Source: Pontederia crassipes
Taxonomy: Eukaryota; Streptophyta; Magnoliopsida; Commelinales; Pontederiaceae
NCBI GenBank assembly: GCA_030549335.1
Contig: CM060194.1
Location: 67,988,077 to 68,052,076, forward strand
Direction of reading: 5' to 3'
DNA length: 64,000 nucleotides
This document shows positions 47,328-59,861 of this stretch, piece after piece. The position numbers were made by a program, and so were the translations under genes. The notes under the pieces are model-generated. The model was given only the letters and a program-made list of their open reading frames with translations, was not told the DNA's origin and searched no databases. Positions within the stretch are counted from its first letter, which is position 1; each line of letters starts with the position of its first letter.

Positions 47328-50300
47328 GATTGGAAATGGAAATGGTCTTTTTTTTTTTTATTTTTCTGAAGATTGAGAATAGACTAACCTCATTCAAATT
47401 TGTAATATTTGATCCGTTAATGTACATATTGATGTTGATTACATATAACATGTCCACAATGTAATTCAAATCCCCAAAAGTTCATGTGGGAAGATGAGTT
47501 CAATATAGAAATTGCCAACAACTTCCTTCGATTGGAGACATTTTTTTGGCCGCCGGATGCTTGCCTTGCTATTTGTTATTTAATCGCGCAATATTCATAT
47601 TGAAGCTTTCAAAGAAAATGCATGTTACAAAAGCTGAGTAGGCACAGATTTTGCAAGTCAATTAGTACGTAAAAAAGTTTGCTTTCTCCATGCGAAAATG
47701 ACAAGCGATCTTTTCATGAGTTCATTATCATACTTTGAGTGAAATTTGTGTACTAAATTCTCTTTCTTTCTTTGTACTTTATAATTAAGTCAATTATCAT
47801 TCTTCCACCAATTCCCCAACAAAGATTTTGAGACAATTTTTGCATCCTATTTGTTATCCAAATTAATGGAGTGGTTGCTGCACGCCTGATTGCATGAAGC
47901 AATTTGCATTTAGGGGCCAACCAAAAGCTTTCATCATGGAGATTAAAATTTAAAGAGTTGTTAGCAACTCATTCAAGGGAAGGCTGTGTTGTTAGTGTTG
48001 GTTGGTTCAAGTAGTTAGCAGTCGGTATTTCAAAATAGGAAAAAAAAAGGTCTCATTATCAAATCACGACAATAAATGGTCGAATAAATATTTATTCTAA
48101 GGAATATCGAGAACTAAATAGGAATAAGACGCGACGACGAATGCACGGCATCCAAAGTGTATTTAATCGTATCGGGGTATCGGGAATGTGTATAAGGGAT
48201 TATGATATTCATCTAAAATGGTGAAATGCAAATTATTTTATGTCAAACGCGAGAGTAACTTTACTGTTCATGTGCGGAGAAACTGACAGCCCACTTGACG
48301 CTTCTACAAGGGTTATATCGGTCATTTTGTAAAAACATATTTGTGCGCCATCCAAACACGTGTGTAAAATAGGATAATGCCTATGGTCGACTAATCAATT
48401 TGAATAACTTGCCTAGAAGAGAATATATTGAAATATTCCAAGATCATATCCCGCAACCAAACGGCCCATAAGTTCTTGTTCTATCACAAATACTTATATG
48501 ACAAATTTTCTGAGGCTGCAAATCACAGTGTGTCCTTCTTTGAGTTTGATCAGTAGTTAATATTGCTTTGCTCTTTGACTAGAGAGCCTAATTATGCTAT
48601 TTGTAGGTGATCTGTTAGAATAAAAAAACGCGAGCTAACAGACAAGAAGTGCGGTTTAAGAGGATCCTCCGAGGGAATCCTGTGATTAGATTACGATCTC
48701 GGAGACGACAAAGATATTGTTGTCCTGCTGCTCTCTTTGTTGTCGGAGTGCAGCAACCAAACTTTTGTTTGGCTTCAACTTCTTTATATGCATTCTTGAT
48801 TTTTTGGATCGTCTGAATGAGTTGATTATACATTAATTATGGAAACAAATCCGATTGCACAGCGAGTCTTCGAACATGTTGTGCTCACATGGAGAATTTT
48901 TTTTAATAACAAATATGAATGGAGCTGGATTTCATAGAAGATTCAAAGATTCTCGACGTCTAAAATTTTTATTGAGAGTTTTACTTATTATTGTCAGGAC
49001 AAATTTATCGAATTAATTGAGCTAACATAACTATTAGCGTCGCGCGAATTAATTTATCGACACTGCTTCTAAAAAATCGAGGAATGAGTATAAAAAAATA
49101 TCAATAACAAAAAAGACTTCAATATATATTTTTTATTTATGCTTTAAATAATGAATAAGTTGTAAGCTCATATGTTCACATTAATAAAATAGATGACCAT
49201 AAACTTATGGGTTACCTATCTCCTTCACATATTAAAATCATGTTTTAAAACATTTGTGCGAGCCAAAAATAAAAAAGAGAGGATCAATATATCTTCCTGG
49301 GGCAGGATATAAAATGAAATTCTAATTGTTTCCAAACATAAATTTTTTTTAATGTTTGTTGATAGGATTGCTAAGAAAAGATAATTATTTTCCGGTTGTC
49401 AAAGAGTATCCATATAACTCCTTGGGTAATGTTTGGTGAAAGATTTATTATGCTAAGAACAAGAATTATCATTAAGTGATTTTATTATTCTTTGAAGTTA
49501 TTCAATATTAAAAAAACTATTTTCAAAAGAAATGGAAAGTTATGCACCTTAAGGATCATTAACATGTATTTTTAGTTTTAATGAGGTAACTCAGTTTATT
49601 TATCAGCCAAATTCCATTGATAAATGAGGAGTTGGTTTGATTTGCTACATATTAACGATCATATATTATACTTTCGTGGGCTTTCCATGGGCTACGTGAT
49701 AGCCCATGGATTCACTTCCTGTTTTATCCTTAACGGGTTTTTATCCATGCAGGGTCAAGATATTGGGCGTAAAATATAACTAATTTTATGTTAAGAAAAG
49801 TGATTGATTATTTCGATTATTATGAAAACATGATGATGTAGTAAGTTTTAAATGATTTTCTATTTATGAATAAATATTTTACTCAGGTAATTTCTTTTCC
49901 TTATACGTTATTTTAAATATCAAATTAAATCGTTGATTCGTACTCCACATCTACTCCACATGTTAGCAAACTGATTAATTATATATTTTGGGACATGTAA
50001 AGTGATTTGCACACAATTTAATATAGATATCTTAGATAGATACGGTAGGCATTATTTGAAAACTAACACATTGATTTCATTGTTTTCCAATATATAATCC
50101 ACAATAATGCTATTTTTATAAAGAAAATTGAAATTTTACATTAAAAGAGGGCACTGAGTATACTACGCATGTTATAATTAGTCAGAAAATTTTTTATACA
50201 ATCAACTTATTATTATGTATAGTATTCAGTATACTTTTTTACTCTATTATAAATAAATATATATATATATATAATATATCATACATCGAGTGAATCGAAG

Positions 50301-53300
50301 ACTTCTTCTTCTTTCTATCTTTTCGAGTACAAAATCAGAATAAAGTTTGTTATTCTTGTTACAGTATTTTTTTGGGGGGGATGGGACGTCGAAGTATAAA
50401 GGCGTGGAGATTTTGTTCTCTCGTCAACTTTGTGCATTCTCCATCTAATTTTCTCTCCTCCGTGTGCTCATGCATGCAATTGAAAAGTTATTCTTTTATT
50501 CTTTTTCCTTCTTTACGGATCAGGGAAAAGGCCTAAAAAGAACAAGTATCCTAAGCTTCAGATCGCACGATGGACCAAAAAATTGGAATTGAAATTATAT
50601 CGTGCAGAATGAAGGAATCCCCGATTCATCTTTTTTTATTATGAACTTTCATGTGATGGATCCATCGAGCTAGTTGCAGTTGTTGTAGTAGTAGTAGTAA
50701 TATATATATATAATACATAGTTGTCATCATGCACGGACAGCTCAACGGAATCTTTGGTTCCATATGGTGCTTGCATGCAGCAACCAAATCAATTCCTGCT
50801 AGCATTTGATAAAACTTTCTAATGTACATAGTTTGAATGTACATGGTAACGCCTCTCTCTCTCTCTCTCTGTTATTTTTAAACATATTGTGTATTAAAAA
50901 AACCTTGAATGCATGTTACTTTATGATAATAAAAAGTTTACGACAGTTTAAATGTTTGATTGATCTAACACTTGTGGTTATCCTAGAAGTGGAAAGTTGC
51001 AATGAGTATTTCATGTGAGAAAATGGAATGGCAGTTTCATGGGAGATCCACAGCAATAACATCCAAATTTATTGACCAACCAATAAGAATAACAAATCTT
51101 CATGTTTTTTTTTTTTACTTTGGAGAGGTGTCACCTTTTGCATTTGAACTATTTTTTTCGATATTGCAAACAAGGTGAAGATATATTGTTCCAGAACGTC
51201 TCCTGAGTACCGATTTAGAATTGAATTCAAATTCCTAACATTCAACTTTTTTATGACTGATATATTTGGGTTTTAAGATCATCATGTCAAGGTCACAACT
51301 ATTACCGCCAGCACGTTGCAGGACATTGGAGATTGAACTCACAGCATACACGACATGGCATATGGCGGTAACTGCAGTTGGAAGAAACAGCAGTACCATG
51401 TCCTTAAAAGTTGCAGAGAGGGTAGAGAACCTTTTGTTCACTATATGGATGCTGCGTGCATGACCATGCACTCGAACTGTGTACATATTTGTACAGCAGC
51501 TTTCTCTTATCAATGACTCAGAGATTAGATACTGCTTAATTTCCTTCCTGCCTTTAATGTAAAGCCACAAAGGTAAACCAAGAAAGAGTGAGAAAAAAAA
51601 AAGGAACCAGGAAAGTTAGGCCATTGACAATAAGCTTTGATATAATGGTACAGGAATCAAATGCCTTTCTTCCTCATGCATATTCTGAGCTTTTGTTTTC
51701 CACTACTGTATGACCACACCACCAGTCAGAGTAAAACAGGTCCAATAGCATCCAGGTTAAGAGAAAAAGATCAATGACATACTTTTGCTGTTTAGCTCCA
51801 TCCTTCCGTTTTTTTTTTTTTTGGACAGCTTTTAAGAACTCCATTACTTTGATATGGTGCCCATCCAGATGTATTCTCGGAGTGAGGCAACTTTATGGCA
51901 ATACATGCTGGATAAGATATCATTACTTTTGATTCTTACAAAAAGAAAAAAAGAAAGAAAACGAAAAAGCTGGCGCACAACAAATCAGGGGTAGAAGAAA
52001 AACAATAACATGAGGTGCAAATTGGATCTATACTTCAGTCTCAATTTCATCATGACACACAGCCATTGTCTTTCATCAATCAGAGACCAATTATTGTGCT
52101 TCAGAGGGGAATGAAAAGTCTGGCAAGTGATGAGTGAATGAGGAAATGCTAGGGGAGAAGAGATCCAATCATACCATGGTCATCTTGAAACTGCTGACCA
52201 TTTCTTACATCTTCCTTCGAGTGCAGGTGCATTGATAACTGATTAATCTGGTGAGTAATTCAGTTTACTTAATCAGTTTATGTTCAGGACCCTGGGAAAG
52301 TGCATGAATCAGCAATGCAGGATCATCTGGATGTCAATGCTGGAGAAAGCGTTGCAGGACAGTGTGAGGATAACCGTATAATGATGGAGCCTGCAAATAT
52401 AGGCGGCTGATCTGATGATTCCAAGATGCATTCGGTTTTCTAGTATATCCTGTTCTCAACTTGCTTTGCCGACACAAAGCTAAAGTTCTTGGATTCCGTT
52501 GCTTACCTCTTTTGCTTTAACCCTTTATTTTCTTTTCCTTTCACCAAGTACTTTCCTAAAAGATATTACCATTTTCATCTGGATTCAAACTTGGGATGCT
52601 AAACTTGATATCACATTTGAATTTTCTATGCTGCAAACGTAATCTTAATCCTTGAGCAAGTAACATTGTCGAGCTTAATTAAACAATGTGGAATCTCATG
52701 TAAGTAACTCATGTAATTGATGATGGAGAAGAGGAAAATGATACTTGTCACTAACATAAAAATAAGCCTTTTATTCAATCAGTGGTTAGAGTGATTTAAT
52801 TCTCATCGAACTTTTTTTCTTAATGTCGTGTATACATGCAGAAGTTGATCTCTCACTACAAAGTTTGAACTTCTAAAAAAAAAGACGATTAATTCAGAAG
52901 TTAAGAATTGTGGAGAGAGATTGTCAAGCTAGAGACGTATTCAAAATGCCGGAACTTTGAATTATTAAAACTTAGTATAGATGAAAAGGTCAAAAAGAAT
53001 TCAAACTATATAAAATGTTAAAGAAAGAAAGGAACAAAAGAAAAAGATAGAGTTCCTATTCTATTTCCTGGAGTCTTTTATCCCCAGCATGGGAAGGAGC
53101 TAAAACTAATGGGCTTCCAATAAACACAATGGCTTAATGCTCCTAAAGGCCTAAAGACCAAGAGCTTTTTGTTTTTCTCCATATGGTGCTTTACTCTTTC
53201 AAGCTTAATTTAATAACGCTACATTCTCAATTGGAGAGAGAGAGAGAGAGACAGATCAATAGGTTTTGTTTCATTATGGGCTGTCAAAACTAAACTATGG

Positions 53301-55120
53301 CTTCAAAAAAGTTGTCTGCTTGTGAAGAGCAAACAGAATGGAAGGAGAACTGCAGAGCTATTACTCAACTTTTTTATAGTATAAAATATGGCTTCAAAAA
53401 GGAAAAGGCTCCATTTTTCTATGATCCTAAATGTTGTTTACTGTTCAATACAGATATTAATTAACTAGATAATAATAATTAAAACCACTGGGGGATTTCA
53501 TCTTTTGAAACTTCAACAATTCTATGCATCTAGAACTTCCTGAACGAATGCAATCTGCACAGCCGCCTGGGACATCAAGTAATTCCAATTCCCAGTCACT
53601 TCATGCACTCAGTCCGTCTGTTTTCACGTCAGGATAGTAATTTCTTTGAGTTACTTGTAAACAGTGGCAAATTAATTACCTCAGGCCATGACGGTCAGAG
53701 AGATTTTGACCTCTCAGAACAGGCCCATGCATGCAACTGTCCATACCTGGTCTGGCTGTAAAGTGTGAACTAAGGGGGAGAGAAGGCGCCAAATAGATCA
53801 AAACAAACAGAACAGAAAAGGGTGAAGACAAGGAACAGATATGCAGACATGGGAAGGGGCTTGGAAGGAGAAATTATGGATCCCTGATGCACTTGGTCTC
53901 TCTCTCTCCCCTCCTCTCCCTCCCTATTCCCTCCCTCTCTGCTGGCTTCTGATTCTTCCAGACTTGCCAGCACGGTTATTTGGTCTTCTTTTATCCCCAC
54001 CGACTTGTTTCATTTTTTTTTACTGCCCTCCAAGTGGTCCTTGGTACTGTAAAGCGAACTGATTAAATTCTTCCAATGACAAAATCTTAATCTTGGAGGA
54101 ACAAAGTAGTTGGATTGAAGTGATGAATGGTTTGAACTTTGTAATACAAAGAACCAAATCTTGAACACATATTTTTGCTGCTTGCCTTTGCTTCACATAA
54201 AACAAAACTATATGGGGATCATCCCATTGGATCTTTATGGTCTCTGGTAGAGTTCCAACAGTGTCAATAAATGGGCTACTGATTCATGGGGGTCTGTAGA
54301 CTGGTATTGGGAATTAGGCTTGCAAAATCCAACACCCCTTTTTAGCTTCCTTTTTTTATCTCGTTTGTGGAAGAAATATGTGGAAGCATGAATGCAAGGA
54401 CAGTAAAAGATTATTTTTTTCCTCGACTAATGTGCTCCTCGAACTTATGAAGGAATAATAGATTTAGCAATAACTAGGCACAAAACTCAGCCACATTGTT
54501 CCAGAGTAGACAAATAGAATTATCTCAAGTAATAATAATTTCTCATTTTTACTTTCTTCTTTCTCTCTTGACTACAACTTATAATTTTAGTTTCAACTTA
54601 CATGTAGTGGGAGATTATTAGTGCTTAAGGCACTCAAATTTGTAATAGTTGTATCAGTTGTTAATTAGAATCTAAATTTGGGTGTTGTGCCCTCGTCGCC
54701 CTCGTCATATGAGCACATTTAAAACACAGGAAGGACATAAGACTTGTATTAGCATGTTGTAGTCCATTCCACTTGTACCGATTAAAGTAGTACAAAGGTG
54801 ATGGGAATAATAAAATTATGAGCAGCAACGAGAACAAAATTGAAGGTAAAGGAATATTATACAGTCTACTGAAACAATTACTTTGTCCTGTTGCAATGTT
54901 GCGGATCCATATCAGTAGAACAGCATGGTATTTTTTTTCTGATATAAGAGCTCGATCGAACTCTACTGTTTTAATTGTGATACGAGAACTCGAGCGTACT
55001 TTTGAAAAGAAAAAGAAAAAAAAGAAGATAGAGAAATATAAATATCTTTACTGTGCATATGGAGGATAGTCAATTTTATGCTCTAAATTTAATGGGTGGC
55101 ATATGTCTCATCTGTTACCA
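47328..55120. other. Long spacer between the expansin-like and NRG2-like genes
   Basis: No complete gene was found. Notable contents are a perfect hairpin at 49684-49710, a (CT)n run near 50854-50871, a minus-strand open frame at 51235-51570 with one hydrophobic segment, and a possible terminal exon at 52288-52410. A pyrimidine-rich zone lies at 53900-53940. The rest is AT-rich without structure I can name. Confidence 0.45.
52288..52410 (+). other. Possible orphan terminal exon
   Basis: After TTATGTTCAG (an acceptor-like site) 41 codons stay open to a TGA. They read DPGKVHESAMQDHLDVNAGE and continue acidic and Met/Asn-rich. A donor-like CTG|GTGAGT lies about 38 bases upstream, but no convincing upstream exons follow from it. 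It may be the tail of a lost gene or chance. Confidence 0.2.
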
Positions 55121-55124
55121 GTCC

Positions 55125-55133
55125 TATATAAAA
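55125..55133 (+). promoter_or_regulatory. TATA box of the NRG2-like gene
   Basis: TATATAAAA sits about 550 bases upstream of the MGCSSSK start codon and about 126 bases before the first in-frame ATG at 55251. A CT-rich tract (55199-55231) follows, typical of plant leaders. Transcription would begin near 55155-55165. Confidence 0.7.
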
Positions 55134-55401
55134 CCTTCATCTGACACAGCTGTCTCTTAGCACCTTCCAAAGATTTGTTCCACTGTTCACTTTACCTTCC
55201 CCTCATCTCTCTCTCTCTCCCCTCCCCCTCCTTCATTACTACTATTATATATGTTTGAGCAAGTGATTACAATCTCTCTCTCACTTCCACACAGTTTACT
55301 TCTTATTTTTCTTTCTTTCCCAAAGTTTCAACTTTCCACTTTATATTCATTTAACACTTCCCCCGCACTCACCACTACCTCCCCACTCTCTCTCCTCCTT
55401 C

Positions 55402-55587
55402 CAACAACACCACCACAACATATTACTACTACATTAAAGAAGTTTAAAACAATTCCAATAGGATCCTCCTCCGGAGCTTCTTCTACTTCTATTACAACAA
55501 CACCACCACAACATATTACTACTACATTAAAGAAGTTTAAAACAATTCCAATAGGATCCTCCTCCGGAGCTTCTTCTACTTCTATTA
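55402..55587 (+). repeat. Perfect 93-bp tandem duplication in the leader of the NRG2-like gene
   Basis: Two head-to-tail copies (about 55402-55494 and 55495-55587) appear identical. The unit is 31 codons long, so it keeps the frame that is open from 55251 into the main protein. Each copy would encode a Thr/Ser-rich stretch with a Lys-x-Phe-Lys core. Identity of the copies suggests a recent event. Confidence 0.93.
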
Positions 55588-55682
55588 CTATTATTACTGC
55601 GACTACTACTCCGATTTCGGTTCTATTCGCCAAGAACGCTTTTTTATTCGTTTCACGGAAGAGGGGAGTAAACCTGGTGTTG

Positions 55683-58600
55683 ATGGGTTGCTCCAGCTCC
55701 AAGGTGGAGCAGCAGAAACCGGTGGTGCTCTGCCGTGGCCGCGCTGACCTCCTCAGAGCCGCCGCCCGCCAACGCTTCGCCCTCGCCGCCGCGCACGACG
55801 CCTACTCCCACTCCCTCCTCTCCCTCTCCGCAGCCCTCCACCGCCTTCTCCTTTCCCACTCAGGCGACTCCTCCCCAGCCATCATCCTCCCCGCTCGCCG
55901 CAAGTCCGAACCTTCCCCGCCGCCTGCTGTATCCTCTGGGCGCCATTCTGAGGCTGGCTCGCACATCCGCTTCCTGCCGACGGACTCCGACGCCACGGGC
56001 ACCGACGACGAATTCGACGAGGGGGAACACCACGATGACGATGACCACGTCTCCAACAGCGGCGACGACTCCCCTTTGCACTACCCTGAAGCGATCTCCT
56101 CCGCGGCCTACGACTACCCTGGCATTTACTATTCGCGCACCCGACCGCCGCCACCTTCCATCTCCGTTGAGCAGCGCCCGCCCCGCCATGAGGCTGTCCA
56201 TTATGCAAACTTCGAGCCATTGTACCATTTTGGTAATGCTCCCTATGGATATCCTTATGACCCTCGCTCCTCCTCCTCCCCTGGTTTAATGGGAGCAATG
56301 CCGCCGACGGCTACCGCACCGCCGCCACCTCCGTCTCCACCGAGGACTTCTGCTTGGGACTTTCTGAACCCTTTCGCGTCATACGAGAATTATTACACCA
56401 CCTACACGCCCAGCAGGAGCTCGAGAGAGGTGCGGGACGAGGAGGGGATACCGGAGCTCGAAGAGGACGACGGTGAGGAGGTGAAGGAAGCCTACGGTGA
56501 CAGAAAATTTGCTTCTTTCGGGGCCCGAGGTGGCGCGGAAGAGCGTTCGGTGGCGTCTACCATGGAGGAAAAACGTAGGAGCAGCGCCGTCGAGCAGTCA
56601 CATCACCTCAGCCGGTCGGCTTCGGCCGTGACAGACAGGACCTCGAAGTATGAACAGCAGGTTGTTGACAAGAATGTGGTAAGGGAAGAGAAGCCGAGAG
56701 CTATGAATGCGGAGCACAGGAATGCTACTGCAGCCACAGCGGCTCGTAGGTGCGAGGGCGCCTCCGAGGTGGCCAATGTGATTAAGGAACAGTTCGAGCG
56801 AGCGGCAGAGGCGGGCATGGCGCTCGCGTCCGTCCTGGAAGTGGGGAGACAAGAGTATCAGATGAAACATCCTCTGTATGAAGGTAAAAGCAACTTGCCT
56901 GTGCGTCATAGCTACTGCACAAATCCGAATCCTTTTTTCTTCATATGTACTGCAAATGAATCTGTGCATTGCAATGATGTCTACGTCCAAATCAAAAGGG
57001 TGTAAGGGCATCATTCGTGTTGTTAAAGACCTGAAGAAATGCTTACAATTATGTGATGCGTGACAACTCCTTTTCTTAAACAGTTTCGTCGAGGGTGATC
57101 GGTGCGGTGGTTCGCCCAGCAGCTTCAAGCGACGGAGATCTCTTTGGCTTTGGAGAGGAGAAGGTAGCTGGAAAAAGAACTCTGGCCTCCACGTTACAAA
57201 AGCTCTATATATGGGAGAGGAAGCTTTACCAAGAAGTGAGGGTATGTTTTCTGTCCAACCAAGCAGTTGCATAATTTCTGTATTCTTCTTGAGCTATGTT
57301 TCCAATTGATTTCGTCACATGACAAAGCAATGCATCGAATCATATTCTGCAATTGTTATTTGTTTTCTTTTGGATAGTTGAAATCATTTGATTTCTTTTT
57401 CTGAACTCTGCAAAGCATGAAGGAAATGTGATATGTGAGTGACCTATATCCAGAAAATGTTCATACTGAAAAGCTCAGAACCAATGAAGAAAACATAAAA
57501 GAGAATTCTTATGTCATACAAACGAAATAACAATGACATGCAGTAGGGGAACTTTTATTAACTCCAGAGCATTCTCCTGTATGCATTTAGTCAAGTTGAA
57601 GTTGAAACAAACCAACCATTTACAAAGCAAGACGACAGGAGTGTCCATGTATCATTGTTTGTATTACAGTTCTCAAGAAATGTCAAGAAATGCTAGCCAA
57701 AGGAACCATTTACATACACCGAAATCACATAAAATGTTTTGAAATAAAGACTATGTGACTCTATACATTGAAAATGAAAAAGAAACAGGATAAAATATTT
57801 GCCAAAAGCAAAACTATGTGTTCGCTAATGACAAGTATATATTTCTCATTTATGGGTTCCAGATTCTTCATTTAAGCAATGTGCACTAGACTTCTCATGC
57901 ATTTAGTTGGTTTTTCAAACATTTTAACTTCAACTTTGTGTAAATATCTTTGACATTCTTTTACATTGCGGAATAAAGAATTACCAACTCTGGAATTCTT
58001 AAGTTAAATTTGACGCCTGTCCATCAAACAAAATTATTACTGCATTCAATATCTTTGTTATGTTTGGAATTCATCGATAAAATAAACACAATCGTTGCCT
58101 TGTTTTCTTTCCCGCTGAATTGTTGCCTTGTTATTTGCAATAAATTCTCCCCAACTTTGTAATTATATTCATTGATTTCACTATTTTTTTGACGCAGGAA
58201 GAGGAAAAGATGCGCTTGCTTCTTATTAGGAGTCGTAAACGGTTAAATACCTTGGATGAAATAGGTGCAGAAGCTCACAAAATTGATTCAACCAGAACAC
58301 TAATTACGAAGTTGACAACAAAAATAAGAATATCCATTAAGGTTGCGAACACTATTTCGAACAAGATAAATAAGATAAGGAATGAAGAACTGTTGCCCGA
58401 GATAGTGGAACTTATCCAAAGGTATGTTATGTATTGCACATTCTGGCTCCTAGAGAAAAGGCTATATAATTTGCATAGTTTTTTACTTAGTATGTCATTT
58501 ATGAACTTCATCATATGCTTTTCTACTGTGTTCCAGTGTGCATATTTTCATTTCGTATGAGATGGAGACATGGGTTTCAAATCTTATATTGTACTCCTTT

Positions 58601-59861
58601 TGATATGCTAGCACTCAATGTTCTTTAGATCTCCCTTAGAAAGAATGTCATCACTTTTCTTTGTAAAGGAAATTGGTTTGATTGCGTATTAGCACAGTAA
58701 GGTGAAGAGTCCAAATACAATATCTAGGACACCCCACTCCTAAAAGCGAACAGGACTATCCGATAGAGCAAAATTTGCGATAAAATCTGCGGGAAAATTC
58801 ACTTTGTCTAAATATGCTTGATTACGGCACATTAAAAAAAATGTTATTACAAAATCCACCTGTTTCTACCATTATCACAGCTTGAGTCTTTTTATTGCTT
58901 GTCATGCATGTGTTCTTTAACATTCTTTACTAGCCTACAAATAGACTAAACATTGACTCTTGTAATAATGTAAATTATTGTTATGAAAGATATCAAGAGG
59001 TGAAGTTTTGCAGTTGTCGATAAGCAAAGTTTTAGAAATTAGTTTATACATCTTTAGCAGCTCAAAGTCATATTGAAGTTTATATCAGAATGCAATGCTT
59101 ATAGTTTGTGATGTACTTACAATGCATATTATTGCAGGTTAGCGAGAATGTGGAAAATAATGCTTCAGTGTCACCAGCTACAATGCCAGGTCATATCAGG
59201 AGTTAAAAATCTAGACTCAATTTGCTCCAATGGAGAAATCGGTAGCACTCAAACCAGTGATATCATGCAGTTGGAAGTTGAGTTGCTAAAGTGGAGAATC
59301 AATTTCTCAGCTTGGGTTAGTGCACAGAGGAACTTTGTTAAAGCACTCAATGGATGGCTTGTACTATGTCTTAATTACGAGCCTGAACAAACAGTTGATG
59401 GAATTGCTCCTTATTCTCCTAGAAGAATTGGTGCTCCTCTCATTTTTGTTATTTGTAATGACTGGTCAGAGGCTATGGACAGGATTTCTGAAGGGGGAGT
59501 TGTTGATGCTATCCAAGCCTCTGCCACTAGCGTACGACAATTATGGGAGCATCAGAACATGGATCAGCATGAGAGAATGTTAGCAAATAGAGAGTTGGAA
59601 AAGTGGACTAGGGTCACAGAGAAGAAAAAACAAGATATCCATAAGGAGGTTGATTTACTGAATAGGAAGTTAGCTTTGGTGCCTGGTCAAAAGGACCTCT
59701 CACGTTGTAGCGGGGTATACCAAGGCCACATTGCTGAAGCAAGCACTCTACACATAGGTTTTAAACAAATCTTTGAAAGGATGGAAAATTTTACAGCTAC
59801 TTTCATGGAAGCGTACGAGGAGTTAAACAGATATTGTGAACAAGAGAGGATAGCAGGATAA
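55683..59861 (+). CDS. NRG2-like DUF630/DUF632 protein, four exons
   Basis: Exons 55683-56883, 57084-57241, 58198-58421 and 59138-59861 join in frame (phases 1, 0, 2) into 768 residues, a normal size for the family. The start MGCSSSK is the conserved family start with an N-myristoylation Gly. DUF630 covers residues 1 to about 60. An acidic and Pro-rich middle follows with SAWDFLNPF near 221-230. DUF632 runs from about 359 to 660 (LYIWERKLYQEVREEEKM, RKINKIR-like, RMWKIM, CNDWSEAMDRI). The C-terminus contains a Lys/Glu coiled-coil-like helix. Arabidopsis NRG2 (nitrate signalling) and rice REL2 (leaf shape) belong here; which role applies is not shown. Confidence 0.94.

Noticed and set aside
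51235..51570. 111-residue minus-strand frame with one hydrophobic segment
   Set aside because: Unrecognised, overlapped by a plus-strand frame and without promoter or splice support.
54105..54130. Sequence resembling miR159 (TTGGATTGAAG)
   Set aside because: Only the first 11 bases match and no partner arm for a precursor hairpin is visible.
55653..56298. Antisense frames of 68-138 residues over exon 1 of the NRG2-like gene
   Set aside because: Shadows of a GC-rich coding exon with no domain of their own.
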